From Micromonospora sediminimaris (GTDB lineage: Bacteria; Actinomycetota; Actinomycetes; Mycobacteriales; Micromonosporaceae): DNA of 64,000 bases. Positions 16,892-25,103 of the stretch are shown here, piece by piece (the stretch's first letter is position 1; every line of letters starts with the position of its first letter). The notes under the pieces were generated by a model. The model worked only from the letters and a program-made list of their open reading frames with translations. It was not told where the DNA came from and made no database searches. The stretch is from NCBI GenBank assembly GCA_900112325.1, contig FOLJ01000013.1, positions 62,001 through 126,000 on the forward strand. The letters are read 5' to 3'. Both the position numbers and the translations under genes were made by a program.

Positions 16892-17184
16892 GGATCTGGT
16901 GCCTCTCGGTCGATGGGCCACCGCTCGACGATCACCCGCAGCGGGCTCGTGTCGATGTGGTGGAACTTGTACCGGCCTTGTCGCCGGGTGCGTACCAGGC
17001 CGGCCTTTTCGAGCACCGCGAGGTGCTGTGAGATGGCCTGGCGCGAGGAGGTCAGGTTGTGCTTCACGGCCAGTCGGCCGCAGATCTCGAAGAGCGTCTG
17101 GCCGTCCCGGTCGATCAACTCGTCCAGGATCGTGCGTCGCGTCGCGTCATCAATGGCCCTGAACAGGTCACGCTCCGCGTCCAC
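16888..17184 (-). CDS. ArsR/SmtB-family repressor
   Basis: A 98-residue winged-helix repressor (RDLFRAIDDATRRTILDELI, ICGRLAVKHNLTSSRQAISQ, HLAVLEKAGLVRTRRQGRYK). It lacks the paired cysteines of metal sensors and resembles the group whose members end with VIVERW and regulate VOC or SRPBCC genes. Three starts are possible: TTG 17202, GTG 17190 and GTG 17184. I take 17184 because a -10-like TATAAC (17197-17192) ends 7 nt upstream, giving a leaderless mRNA with the family-typical start MDAERDLFRAI. A perfect 18-bp palindrome adjoins the promoter and is the likely autoregulatory operator. It is coupled with the downstream VOC gene. Confidence 0.85.
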
Positions 17185-17191
17185 TCGCACA

Positions 17192-17215
17192 GTTATAGGC
17201 AAGTGGCCACTTGCC
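17192..17215 (-). promoter_or_regulatory. ArsR operator and promoter
   Basis: A perfect 18-bp palindrome GGCAAGTGGCCACTTGCC (17198-17215) directly abuts a minus-strand -10-like TATAAC (17197-17192). Binding of the ArsR dimer here would block its own promoter. Confidence 0.7.
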
Positions 17216-17217
17216 CG

Positions 17218-17763
17218 TCAAGCCGACTCACCGACAACGATCCAGCCGGGTGGAACGTGGCCGGTGAGCCAGACACCGTTGACGGCCCGGTAGAAGACGA
17301 ACCCGCGGCGGTGCATACCGGCCGCGTCGACGGTCAGCACGACCGGGTCGCCACGTCGGGCACCGACAGTGACGGCGGTTTCCCGGTCCACCGACAGGTG
17401 GACGTGCGTACGGCCGCGTGGTCGCAGCCCCTCGGCCCGGATGCCGGGCAGGTGGCGGGCCACCGTGCCGTGGTAGAGCAGCGCTGGCGGCACGACGGGT
17501 TCCAGGCGCAGGTCGACGCGGACCGAGTGGCCCTGCGCGGCGCGGATCCGCCCGGCGTGCAGCTCGAAACGCTGCTTGTCGGTGCCGGCGACCAGCTCGG
17601 CCAGCACCTGTCGGGTGACCGGACGGCCATGTCGGGCGAGCGCGGCGAGCAGCACCTTCACGTCGACCCAGCCGCCCTCGTCGAGGGTGATGTCGACGGC
17701 CTCCGGACGGTGGCGGAGCACGTACGCGAGGAACCTGCTGGCCGAGGTGAGCCGGTCGGTCAC
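17218..17763 (-). CDS. kptA: RNA 2'-phosphotransferase (KptA/Tpt1)
   Basis: A 181-residue enzyme with the Tpt1/KptA pattern: SRFLAYVLRHRPEAVDITLD (N-terminal RNA-binding lobe), KQRFELHAGRIRAAQGHSV, LYHGTVARHLPGIRAEGL, HVHLSVDRETAVTVG and GFVFYRAVNGVWL, which hold the conserved Arg-His-Arg-Arg residues. The family removes an internal RNA 2'-phosphate using NAD+, releasing ADP-ribose cyclic phosphate. Bacterial roles are unclear as bacteria lack the yeast-type splicing substrate. The GTG start overlaps the stop of the LysR gene by 4 bp. Confidence 0.85.
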   Translation of the reverse strand: MTDRLTSASRFLAYVLRHRPEAVDITLDEGGWVDVKVLLAALARHGRPVTRQVLAELVAGTDKQRFELHAGRIRAAQGHSVRVDLRLEPVVPPALLYHGTVARHLPGIRAEGLRPRGRTHVHLSVDRETAVTVGARRGDPVVLTVDAAGMHRRGFVFYRAVNGVWLTGHVPPGWIVVGESA

Positions 17764-18623
17764 TGGCCGGTTCCGAACTGGTCGAGCAGGTCCTGCACCA
17801 CGGCCCGTCGGGGTGGCCGCCAGGTCGCCCAGTACCGGATATCCGGCAGGCCGTGGATCGGGACCGCACGCAGACCCTCGGGAAGCCCCACACAGCCGTT
17901 GACCACGGTGGCGCCGACCCCCAACGCGGCCAGATGCACCAACAGGTCCCACCCGTCGACCTCGGCGGCAACCTGCCAGCGCACGCCCGCGTCGAGCAGG
18001 GCGCGGTCCAGCGCCCTGCGGTGCGGACGCCCGACCGGGGGTACGACGAGATCCAGACCTTCGAGATCACCGAGCCGGACCTGCCCGCGCGCGGCGAGGG
18101 GGTGCCCGTCACCGAGTACGAGCACCTGTCGGTAGGCGGCGATCTGCATGGCCTCGACCTGCCGACCGGGCGGGTCGTGGGCGACGATGGCGAGGTCGGC
18201 CTGCCCGCTGGTGACGGCGGTGAGGGCCGCGTCCCGATCAGCCGTGATCACCTGTACCCGACGGCCCCGGTGCCCGACCCGCTGGATCGCCTCGCCGATC
18301 ACCCACCGCAGCGCGCCCCGCCCGGCCGCGATGGTCAGCGTCGGCGCGGACTGGTGGTGCAGCTCCCGCAGGAACTCTTCGGCCCGTCGGCGGGAGTCCA
18401 GCGCGTACGCGGCGAGCCGTTCCCCCGCGACCGTCAGGGTCAGCCGGCGACCGTCGCGTTCGTACAGCTCCACGCCGAGCGCGGCGGCCAGCTTCCGGAT
18501 CTTCACGTGCAGGGAGGGCTGACTGATGTGCAACTCCCGTGCGGCGGTGGTGAAGTTCCGGTGCTCGGCGAAGACCCCGAACGAGCGTAACGGGTCGGCT
18601 TCCAGCAAGTCCCGCCCATCCAT
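17760..18623 (-). CDS. LysR-family transcriptional regulator
   Basis: A 287-residue regulator with an N-terminal winged helix (LRSFGVFAEHRNFTTAAREL, then HISQPSLHVKIRKLAAALG) and a C-terminal periplasmic-binding-like effector domain (about 90-285). It is co-transcribed with kptA through a 4-bp GTGA overlap, which suggests that it may regulate kptA or the divergent HAD gene. Upstream of the ATG lies a T-N11-A type dyad (ATAG-N7-CTAT, 18622-18636) overlapping a TATAGT -10 element, as expected for an autoregulated LysR gene. Confidence 0.85.
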   Translation of the reverse strand: MDGRDLLEADPLRSFGVFAEHRNFTTAARELHISQPSLHVKIRKLAAALGVELYERDGRRLTLTVAGERLAAYALDSRRRAEEFLRELHHQSAPTLTIAAGRGALRWVIGEAIQRVGHRGRRVQVITADRDAALTAVTSGQADLAIVAHDPPGRQVEAMQIAAYRQVLVLGDGHPLAARGQVRLGDLEGLDLVVPPVGRPHRRALDRALLDAGVRWQVAAEVDGWDLLVHLAALGVGATVVNGCVGLPEGLRAVPIHGLPDIRYWATWRPPRRAVVQDLLDQFGTGQ

Positions 18624-18637
18624 AGCCAGTGACTATA
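18622..18637 (-). promoter_or_regulatory. LysR box and -10 element
   Basis: The dyad ATAG-CCAGTGA-CTAT (18622-18636) fits the LysR T-N11-A rule. Minus-strand TATAGT (18637-18632) lies 8 nt before the ATG at 18623, so the mRNA may be leaderless. Confidence 0.5.
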
Positions 18638-18693
18638 GACCAGGCATCAAACAATAGTTCTGCGCGGGCTGGGTGGGCCGCATCCTGAACGGC

Positions 18694-19218
18694 ATGACGA
18701 ACCAACTCCCCCGGCTCGGCATCGACATCGGCCGGGTCATCATCGACGGCCCCGCCCACCCGGGCGGCGGCGACACCGCCTTCTTCAGCGGAGACGAGGC
18801 GACCATGCTGGCCACCCCCGAGGTGCCCGGTGCCGTCGACACCATCGCCCGCCTCGTCACCCTGTTCGGCGGCCAGGTATGGCTAATCTCCAAATGCGGC
18901 CCGCGCGTCCAGGCCCGTACCCTGCGCTGGCTCGCCGCCCACGACTTCCACCGGCGCAGCGGCGTCCCCCACGACCACGTCCGGTTCTGCCGGGCGCGGG
19001 CCGACAAGCGGGCCCACTGCCTCGACCTCGCCCTCACCCACTTCGTCGACGACCATCGCGAGGTGCACGCCGCCATCCGGGGAACCGTCGCCCATCAGTA
19101 CTTCTTCGGGCCCCAGCGCCATCCGGTGCCCGCCTACGGCCGACCCACGCCCACCTGGGCCGATGTCGAGCGCCACATCGTCGGCTCGCTACCCACCGCG
19201 AGCCCGGCCCGCCGGTAG
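18694..19218 (+). CDS. HAD-superfamily phosphatase/nucleotidase-like protein
   Basis: A 174-residue protein with a HAD-like beginning (LGIDIGRVIIDGPAHPGGGD), where the first motif is DIGRV rather than the catalytic DxDxT/V, and with a late acidic motif HFVDDHREVHAAI. The middle VWLISKCGPRVQARTLRWL resembles motif II (Ser). The second Asp of motif I is replaced by Gly, so hydrolytic activity is uncertain. It is divergent from the LysR-kptA operon and may be regulated by it. The ATG at 18694 lacks a strong Shine-Dalgarno. Confidence 0.6.
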   Translation: MTNQLPRLGIDIGRVIIDGPAHPGGGDTAFFSGDEATMLATPEVPGAVDTIARLVTLFGGQVWLISKCGPRVQARTLRWLAAHDFHRRSGVPHDHVRFCRARADKRAHCLDLALTHFVDDHREVHAAIRGTVAHQYFFGPQRHPVPAYGRPTPTWADVERHIVGSLPTASPARR

Positions 19219-19263
19219 GACACCAGCGGCGCGTCAGGTCGGCAGGCCGGCCGGTCGCCCTCA

Positions 19264-19321
19264 CGGGTTGCGGCATCTCGCGCCTTACCGCTCCGCCGAC
19301 ACCCCGTGATGCCGCAACCCG
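19264..19321. repeat. Hairpin copy of the TTGCGGCA repeat
   Basis: Perfect 13-bp arms CGGGTTGCGGCAT (19264-19276) and its complement (19309-19321) with a 32-nt loop, between the convergent HAD and glycosylase genes. The left arm with its flank matches the repeat unit at 26129 almost completely. Confidence 0.8.
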
Positions 19322-19379
19322 CGAGGAGGATCCGCCCGCCGTCGACGCGCGCGGTCGGGCCACCCGATCCTGGCGACGA

Positions 19380-20471
19380 CTAAGACACCTGGGCTCGGGT
19401 CGTGGTCAGACCCAGCCAGGTGGCGAGAGCTTCGATCTCGGCGTCGACCTCGGCGGTCATCGCCCGGGTGAAAGGGACGTCCTCGTGCAGGGCGTTGACG
19501 GTGAGGACGCCCGCCTTGCGGTCGGCGGTCGCGTCCAGCTTGCCGACGAGCCGGTCATGATGGAGTACGGGCAGGGCGAAGTAGCCCCACCGACGCTTGC
19601 CCCGAGGCTTGTACATCTCCAGGAGATACTCGTAGCCGAACAACTGCTCGGTGCGTACCCGGTCGTGGATCAGCCGGTCGAACGGCGACAACAGCGCGGT
19701 GCGCCCCTCGAACGGCAGCCCGAGGTACGCCGGGTCGACCCGCCACGTCCCCGGTACGCCCTCGACCACAGCCTCCTCCCTCGCGGCACCGACGAACGGC
19801 GACTCACCCGGGGTCAGCGTCCCACCGGACCGGGCGATGCCCAATGCGGCGAGCCGACGCTCGTCGCGCAGCCGGGCCGCCTCGTCCGGATCGAGGTCGG
19901 GCAGGTCGACCGGGTACACCCGCTCGGGGAGATCCCAGTAGCGCTGCCGCCCCTTGCGACCGCAGATCGCCACCTGGCCGTGTCGAGCCAGCAGTTCAAG
20001 CATCTTGGTGACGTTTCGGTTGTTGGTCCAGCCACTCGACGGCCACGGCACCACGCTGGTGTCGGGGATGTCCCGGGACAACAGTGGTCCCCTCGCCGCC
20101 AACGCCGCCAGGATGTCCCGGCGAAACGACGCGTTCTGTTCCATCCAGGCTCGGGCGGACGGATGGGTCGCGGCGCGGGCCTCGGCGATCACGGCGGGCA
20201 GGTCACCCGGCGTCCGGATGTAGGCGACGGTCTCGACCAGGCTGCGCTCGACCTCGATCGCCCTGGTCAGGTGCGCGGGGTCGTAGGCCGGACCGAGTCG
20301 GCTCCACAGCACGAGATCGGCGCTGGGCGCGATGGCCGCCGTGGGGTCGAGCTGCAGAATCGTGAGGCGCTCGACGACCTCCACCAGGTCGCTCGGGCGC
20401 GGCGCGGCGAGCAGTTGGGCGTGGATCGCGACGCGCCGGGCTTCGTCCCGCGTCAGCCGATGAACGACCAC
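19380..20471 (-). CDS. YcaQ/AlkZ-family winged-helix DNA glycosylase
   Basis: A 363-residue protein of the HTH_42 (YcaQ/AlkZ) family. The catalytic motif is QLD in LTILQLDPTAAIAPSADLVL, corresponding to the Q-phi-D signature of YcaQ-type enzymes, with other conserved parts LVETVAYIRTPGDLP, LLSPFDRLIHDRVRTEQLFG and GYFALPVLHHDRLVGKLDA. The family removes alkylated or crosslinked bases and can unhook interstrand crosslinks, including those from genotoxic natural products. The GTG start is 7 nt after a TAGGGT -10-like element (20484-20479) and has no Shine-Dalgarno. It is a single gene, divergent from the TPP enzyme. Confidence 0.85.
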   Translation of the reverse strand: MVVHRLTRDEARRVAIHAQLLAAPRPSDLVEVVERLTILQLDPTAAIAPSADLVLWSRLGPAYDPAHLTRAIEVERSLVETVAYIRTPGDLPAVIAEARAATHPSARAWMEQNASFRRDILAALAARGPLLSRDIPDTSVVPWPSSGWTNNRNVTKMLELLARHGQVAICGRKGRQRYWDLPERVYPVDLPDLDPDEAARLRDERRLAALGIARSGGTLTPGESPFVGAAREEAVVEGVPGTWRVDPAYLGLPFEGRTALLSPFDRLIHDRVRTEQLFGYEYLLEMYKPRGKRRWGYFALPVLHHDRLVGKLDATADRKAGVLTVNALHEDVPFTRAMTAEVDAEIEALATWLGLTTTRAQVS

Positions 20472-20478
20472 ACCGCCG

Positions 20479-20484
20479 ACCCTA
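20479..20484 (-). promoter_or_regulatory. Probable -10 element of the glycosylase gene
   Basis: Minus-strand TAGGGT ends 7 nt before the GTG at 20471; the leader is absent, as at several other genes here. Confidence 0.4.
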
Positions 20485-20611
20485 CCCGACCGTCGACCCT
20501 CTCAAGATCCGCGCACTTTCGGGGATATTGCCGCCTCCGGCACCTGCGACGCCGCAACATCAGGGAAGTTGCGGCCGAATGCCAGTAGCCCGAGCCGGAG
20601 AGGCGTATGCG

Positions 20612-22462
20612 ATGAGCGCAGAGCATGTCGGCAGTTATGTGCCGGTCGACCCGTGGCCGTTGCCCCGTGGCGCCAGCGTCGCGGACCACATCGTGCAGCG
20701 GCTCGCCTGCTGGGGTGTACGCCGCTACTTCGGCTTTCCCGGCGACGGCATCAACGGGATGACCTCGGCCCTGCAACGCACCCACGAGCAGGTGCAGTTC
20801 GTCCAGGTGCGACACGAGGAGACCGCCGGGTTCGCCGCGTCGGCGCACGTCAAGTACGGCGGTGGGCCGCTCGGCGCGGTGCTGGTGACAAGTGGTCCCG
20901 GTGCCATCCACGCGCTCAACGGTCTCTACGACGCGAAACTGGATCATCAGCCGGTGGTCGCCCTGGTCGGGCACACCGCGCTCACCGCCGAGGGCGGCGG
21001 CTACTACCAGGAGGTGGACCTGCTCGCCCTCTACAAAGACGTGGCGGCGGCGTTCCTGGCCCAGCTCGACCACCCGTCCCAGGTACGCCACCTGGTGGAC
21101 CGGGCGTGCCGGACCGCGCTGGCCCGGCGTACCGTCACCGCCCTGGTGCTGCCGCTCGACGTGCAGGACCTGCCGGCGGTGCCCAACCCGCCGCACGCGC
21201 ACGGCTTCTACCACACCAGCAGTGTGCCGAGCAGCGGCCCGACGGTGCCGCCGGAGCCGGATATCCGGCACGCCGCCGAGGTGCTGAGCAGCGGCGAGCG
21301 GGTGGCCATGCTGGTCGGCCAGGGCGCGCTCGGTGCCGAGAACGAGGTACGCGAGATCGCTCATCGCCTGGGCGCGGGGGTGGCGACGGCACTGCTCGGG
21401 TTCACCGCCGTGGACCACCGCGAGCCCTGGGTGACCGGCGCCATCGGCCTGCTCGGCACCCGGCCCAGCTGGCAGCTGATGAACCAGTGCGACCGGCTGC
21501 TCATCGTCGGCAGCAACATGCCGTACTCGGAGTTCTATCCGCCACCCGGTCAGGCGCGGGCGGTGCAGATCGACCATGACGGCACCCAGCTCGGTCTGCG
21601 CTACCCGACGGAGGTGAACCTGACCGGCGACGCCGCACCGACCCTGCGGGCGCTGCTGGCCGCACTCGGCCCCGGACCGGGACCGACCCGCTGGCGGGAG
21701 ACCATCGCCGGGGCCACCGCCGCGTGGCGGCAGTCGCAGCGGGAACTGGCCGAGCAGGATGCCCGCCCGGTCAACCCGCAGCTGCTCTTCGCCAGCCTCA
21801 GCGAACGTCTGCCCGACGACGTGATGCTCGCCGTCGACTGCGGCACGACCACCGCCTGGTACGCCCGGCACGTCAAGGTGCGTCCGGGGATGCTGGCCAG
21901 TCTGTCCGGCACCCTGCTCTCCATGGGCGGCGCCATGCCGTACGCGCTGGCGGCCAAGTTCGCCCACCCGGACCGCCCACTGGTGGCCCTGATCGGCGAC
22001 GGCGCGATGCAGATGAACGGGGTCAACGAGCTGATCACGGTGGCGAAGTACTGGCAGAGCTGGGCCGATCCCCGGTTCGTGGTGCTGGTGCTCAACAACC
22101 GGGACCTGGCCTTCGTCAGCTGGGAGCAGCGCTCCGACGAGGGCACCCCGATGTTCCCGGACAGTCAGCAGCTGCCCGACATCGCGTACCACCGGTGGGG
22201 TGAGGTGCTGGGGCTGCGCGGTGAGCTGGTCGACCGCCCGGACCAGGTGGCCGACGTCTGGGACCGGGCCCTGCGCGCCGACCGGCCGACGGTGATCAAC
22301 GCGCTGGTCGACCCCGCCGAGCTGATGATGCCCCCACACTTCACCACCGAACAGGCCCGCAAGACCGCCGCCGCGGTGCTGCGCGGCGACACCGACTGGG
22401 CCGGCATCATCCGCCGCGGCATCCCCAGCGTGGTGACCACCTACCGCCCCCGCCGCCCGTGA
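20612..22462 (+). CDS. Thiamine pyrophosphate-dependent enzyme (pyruvate oxidase/dehydrogenase-like)
   Basis: A 616-residue enzyme with the three-domain layout of the acetolactate synthase/pyruvate oxidase group: an N-terminal pyrimidine-binding domain (FGFPGDGINGMTSAL; the catalytic Glu is in VRHEETAGFAASA), a central domain (about 200-340), and a C-terminal PP domain with the GDG motif (ALIGDGAMQMNGVNELITVA, NNRDLAFVSWEQR). The C-terminal PPHFTTEQARKTAAAVLRGD resembles PoxB-type pyruvate dehydrogenases, which decarboxylate pyruvate to acetate at the membrane. The substrate is not proven. GGAG lies 11 nt before the ATG. No partner subunit is next to it, which argues against a biosynthetic acetolactate synthase. 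Confidence 0.75.
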   Translation: MSAEHVGSYVPVDPWPLPRGASVADHIVQRLACWGVRRYFGFPGDGINGMTSALQRTHEQVQFVQVRHEETAGFAASAHVKYGGGPLGAVLVTSGPGAIHALNGLYDAKLDHQPVVALVGHTALTAEGGGYYQEVDLLALYKDVAAAFLAQLDHPSQVRHLVDRACRTALARRTVTALVLPLDVQDLPAVPNPPHAHGFYHTSSVPSSGPTVPPEPDIRHAAEVLSSGERVAMLVGQGALGAENEVREIAHRLGAGVATALLGFTAVDHREPWVTGAIGLLGTRPSWQLMNQCDRLLIVGSNMPYSEFYPPPGQARAVQIDHDGTQLGLRYPTEVNLTGDAAPTLRALLAALGPGPGPTRWRETIAGATAAWRQSQRELAEQDARPVNPQLLFASLSERLPDDVMLAVDCGTTTAWYARHVKVRPGMLASLSGTLLSMGGAMPYALAAKFAHPDRPLVALIGDGAMQMNGVNELITVAKYWQSWADPRFVVLVLNNRDLAFVSWEQRSDEGTPMFPDSQQLPDIAYHRWGEVLGLRGELVDRPDQVADVWDRALRADRPTVINALVDPAELMMPPHFTTEQARKTAAAVLRGDTDWAGIIRRGIPSVVTTYRPRRP

Positions 22463-22487
22463 CCCCTCACTCCACCCCACTTCGCCT

Positions 22488-22542
22488 GTTGATCATGGTT
22501 GGCGACACTCAGGGAGAACTTGCCGGCAACCTCATGATCAAC
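22488..22542. repeat. GATC-type palindromic intergenic repeat, copy 2
   Basis: Arms GTTGATCATGGTTG (from 22488) and CAACCTCATGATCAAC (to 22542) pair with a one-base bulge. It lies between the convergent TPP-enzyme and PBP genes. Confidence 0.75.
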
Positions 22543-22571
22543 GGAGCGGGACCTCGGGGGTGTGGGTGGGG

Positions 22572-24761
22572 TCAGCCGCGGCCTTGGAGCCAGCGGCGGA
22601 GGTCGGACAGGGGGTTGTCGGGGGTGCGGCGGGGGTCCGGGAGCGGATCGCGTTCGACGGGGCGGCGGGGGGTGCCGACGAGTTCGCGGCTGGGCGGGGT
22701 GAACGTTTCTTCCGGCTGGCCCTCGACCGCCGTGCCGATGATCCGGGCGACCGCGTCGATCACCCGGGCCTGCACGGCGGCACCGACGTGGTCGGTCGGA
22801 TCGTCCGGGTTGGCGGCGATACCGGCGACCGCGACCTGCGGGGTGTACCCGACGAAGCTCTCCGTGGCGGCCTGGTCGGAGCTGCCGGTCTTGCCGGCCA
22901 CCGGGCGCCCGTCGAGAATCCGGCTCACGGCGGTGGCGGTGCCGCCGTTGCACTGCCCGAAGGCGGACTGCTGACCCACCGGGCAGCGCGCCGCGTCGGT
23001 TGCGGCGCGGGCCACGTCGGGGTCGAGCACCTCGCGGCAGTCCGGGTCGCCGACCGGCAGCCGCTGGCCGTCCGGCGCGGTCACCGAGACCACCGGCAGC
23101 GGCGCGCAGTACGTCCCCTCGGCCGCCACCGTCGCGTACGCGTTGGCCAGGTCGAGTGGGGTGGTGGCGGCCACGCCGAGGGTGAACGCGCCCCAGTCGG
23201 CCGCGTCGTTCTCGGCGAAGTCGGCGTCGGACTCGGCGCGGAAGGTGATGCCCAGTCGCTGGGCCATCTCGACCACCTTCTCCGGCCCGACCTGCTCGGC
23301 CAGCCAGACGAAGTAGGTGTTCACCGAGCGGCCGAAGCCGTCCCACATCATCCGGTAGCCGTCCATCCACTCCGGGTTGGAGTTGGCCGGGCACCAGCGG
23401 CCGTCGCAGCTGCTCTCCCCCTCGGCCGGGTACCGGGTGGGCAGCCGACTCGGCGCGTCGAAGCCGGTGGACAGGGTCCGTCCGGATTCCAGCGCGGCGA
23501 GCATGGTGAACAGCTTGAAGGTGGAGCCCGCCTGGTAGCCGGCGACACCGGTGCCGCCGGAGATCAACGGGTTGACGGTGTTCGGGTAGTTGACCTGCCC
23601 GTCGGGGTTGCTGTCGAGGCTGTAGTGCCGGTTGACCGCCATCGCCAGGACGCGACCGGTGCCCGGCTCGACGGCGGCGATCGGTACCGCGCGCGGGTTG
23701 TCGTACCCGTAGATGTCGGTGGCCTGGCGCTGGGCGGTGGCCTGGGTCTGCGGGTCCAGCGTGGTGACCACGGTGTAGCCGCCACGTCGTAGTGCCTGCT
23801 CCCGCTCCTGCACGGTGTCGCCGAACTCCGGCTGGCCGACCCACCAACGGCGCAGGTAGTCGCAGAAGAAGCCCCATTCTTCGCCCCCGCCGGCGGTGGC
23901 GGCACAGCCGTTGGCCTGCTCGCTCGGGTCCAGCGTCAACGTCTCGGCCCGGGCGTCGGCGGCCTGCGCAGCGGTGATCGCGCCGGTCTCGACCATGGAG
24001 TCCAGCACGTACCCCCGGCGCTCCAACGCCGCGTCGGCGTCGCCGTCGATCGGGCTGTACGCCTCCGGCGACTGCACCAGGCCGGCGAGCAGCGCCGCCT
24101 CGGCGAGGGTCAGGTCGGCCGGTGCCTTGGAAAAGTAACGCTGGCTCGCGGCGGCCACCCCGTACGCCCCGGAGCCGAAGTACGCGATGTTCAGGTAGCG
24201 GTTGAGGATCTCGTCCTTGCCGAGACGCTGCTCCAGCGCGTTGGCGTACCGAATCTCCTGGAGCTTGCGCCCGATGGTCGGTTCGGTGGCCGCGGCCCGC
24301 TCTTCCGCCGTGCGGTTCGGATCGGTCTTGAGCACGTTGCGGACGTACTGCATGGTTAGCGTCGAGCCGCCCTGCCCGCTGCCCTCGGTGACGTTGCTGA
24401 CCACCGCCCGGAGCATGCCGCGCAGGTCGACCCCGCCGTGCTCGTAGAAGCGCCGGTCCTCGGCAGCCACGATGGCCTGACGCATCACCGGCGCGATCTC
24501 CGCCAGCGCCACGTCGGTCCGGTTGACGTCGTAGAACGTGGTGATCAACGTCTTGCCGTCGTTGGCGTAGAGGTAGGACCGTTGCGGGGTGGCCGGGGTC
24601 CGCAACGCGTCGGGCAGCGCGGCGTAGTTCCCGAGTGCCGCCTTCGCGGCGAAACCGAGCAACAGGTTGCCCGGCAGCGCGGCGACCGCCAGGACCAGGC
24701 CGGCGAGCACGCCGGCCAGTACGACGGTGAACAGCCGCGACAGCGGCGTAGGGGTGGCCAT
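22572..24761 (-). CDS. Class A penicillin-binding protein (transglycosylase/transpeptidase)
   Basis: A 729-residue bifunctional cell-wall synthase. After a short cytoplasmic tail and one membrane anchor (about 9-32) comes a GT51 transglycosylase domain (AIVAAEDRRFYEHGGVDLRG with the catalytic Glu, and GSTLTMQYVRN) and then a transpeptidase domain with all three active-site motifs: STFK (AGSTFKLFTML), SVN (FGRSVNTYFVW) and KTG (VAGKTGSS). The C-terminal tail is Pro/Arg-rich. It polymerises glycan strands from lipid II and crosslinks peptides outside the membrane. The ATG at 24761 is preceded by GGGGACC; a GTG nine codons upstream is also in frame. Confidence 0.9.
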   Translation of the reverse strand: MATPTPLSRLFTVVLAGVLAGLVLAVAALPGNLLLGFAAKAALGNYAALPDALRTPATPQRSYLYANDGKTLITTFYDVNRTDVALAEIAPVMRQAIVAAEDRRFYEHGGVDLRGMLRAVVSNVTEGSGQGGSTLTMQYVRNVLKTDPNRTAEERAAATEPTIGRKLQEIRYANALEQRLGKDEILNRYLNIAYFGSGAYGVAAASQRYFSKAPADLTLAEAALLAGLVQSPEAYSPIDGDADAALERRGYVLDSMVETGAITAAQAADARAETLTLDPSEQANGCAATAGGGEEWGFFCDYLRRWWVGQPEFGDTVQEREQALRRGGYTVVTTLDPQTQATAQRQATDIYGYDNPRAVPIAAVEPGTGRVLAMAVNRHYSLDSNPDGQVNYPNTVNPLISGGTGVAGYQAGSTFKLFTMLAALESGRTLSTGFDAPSRLPTRYPAEGESSCDGRWCPANSNPEWMDGYRMMWDGFGRSVNTYFVWLAEQVGPEKVVEMAQRLGITFRAESDADFAENDAADWGAFTLGVAATTPLDLANAYATVAAEGTYCAPLPVVSVTAPDGQRLPVGDPDCREVLDPDVARAATDAARCPVGQQSAFGQCNGGTATAVSRILDGRPVAGKTGSSDQAATESFVGYTPQVAVAGIAANPDDPTDHVGAAVQARVIDAVARIIGTAVEGQPEETFTPPSRELVGTPRRPVERDPLPDPRRTPDNPLSDLRRWLQGRG

Positions 24762-25103
24762 GGTCCCCAGGATTGCCGCGAATGCCACCTTCCGGCCACC
24801 ACAATTGGCTAGTTGTCAGGCAATTCACCGCTATTTGCCAGCCACTGCTGCCCTGGTCGTGGAGCAGATCGCCGGATTTGGTGCGAGAGGCGACAGGCGG
24901 CGCAGCCGGTCGCAGGACAGACAACGGTTCCGACTTGTCGGCAACCTGGCACGTCGACCTTGTCGGCAACCTCGGCACGTCGACCTTGTCGGCAACCTTG
25001 GCACGTCGACCTTGTCGGCGACCTTGGCGCGTCGACGCCATCGCCGGTCAACTAACGATGACCGTCACGTACCTGCCGCGCCATGCCGCCCGAGGCGGTC
25101 TAC
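24762..25103. other. Intergenic region upstream of the PBP gene
   Basis: About 340 bp. The PBP-proximal 150 bp is relatively AT-rich (CAATTGGCTAGTTGTCAGG) and should hold the PBP promoter; no -10/-35 pair could be fixed. The remainder contains the 26-bp tandem array listed separately. I see no gene. Confidence 0.5.
24929..25040. repeat. 26-bp tandem array (GTCGACCTTGTCGGCAACCT)
   Basis: Units starting CGTCGACCTTGTCGGC begin at 24952, 24978 and 25004, with partial units before (24931) and after (25030). The spacing is exactly 26 bp with few changes between copies. Confidence 0.95.

Noticed and set aside
22441..25041. An 866-codon minus-strand frame overlapping the PBP gene
   Set aside because: Arg/Gly/Ala-rich shadow frame; the PBP frame carries STFK, SVN and KTG motifs.
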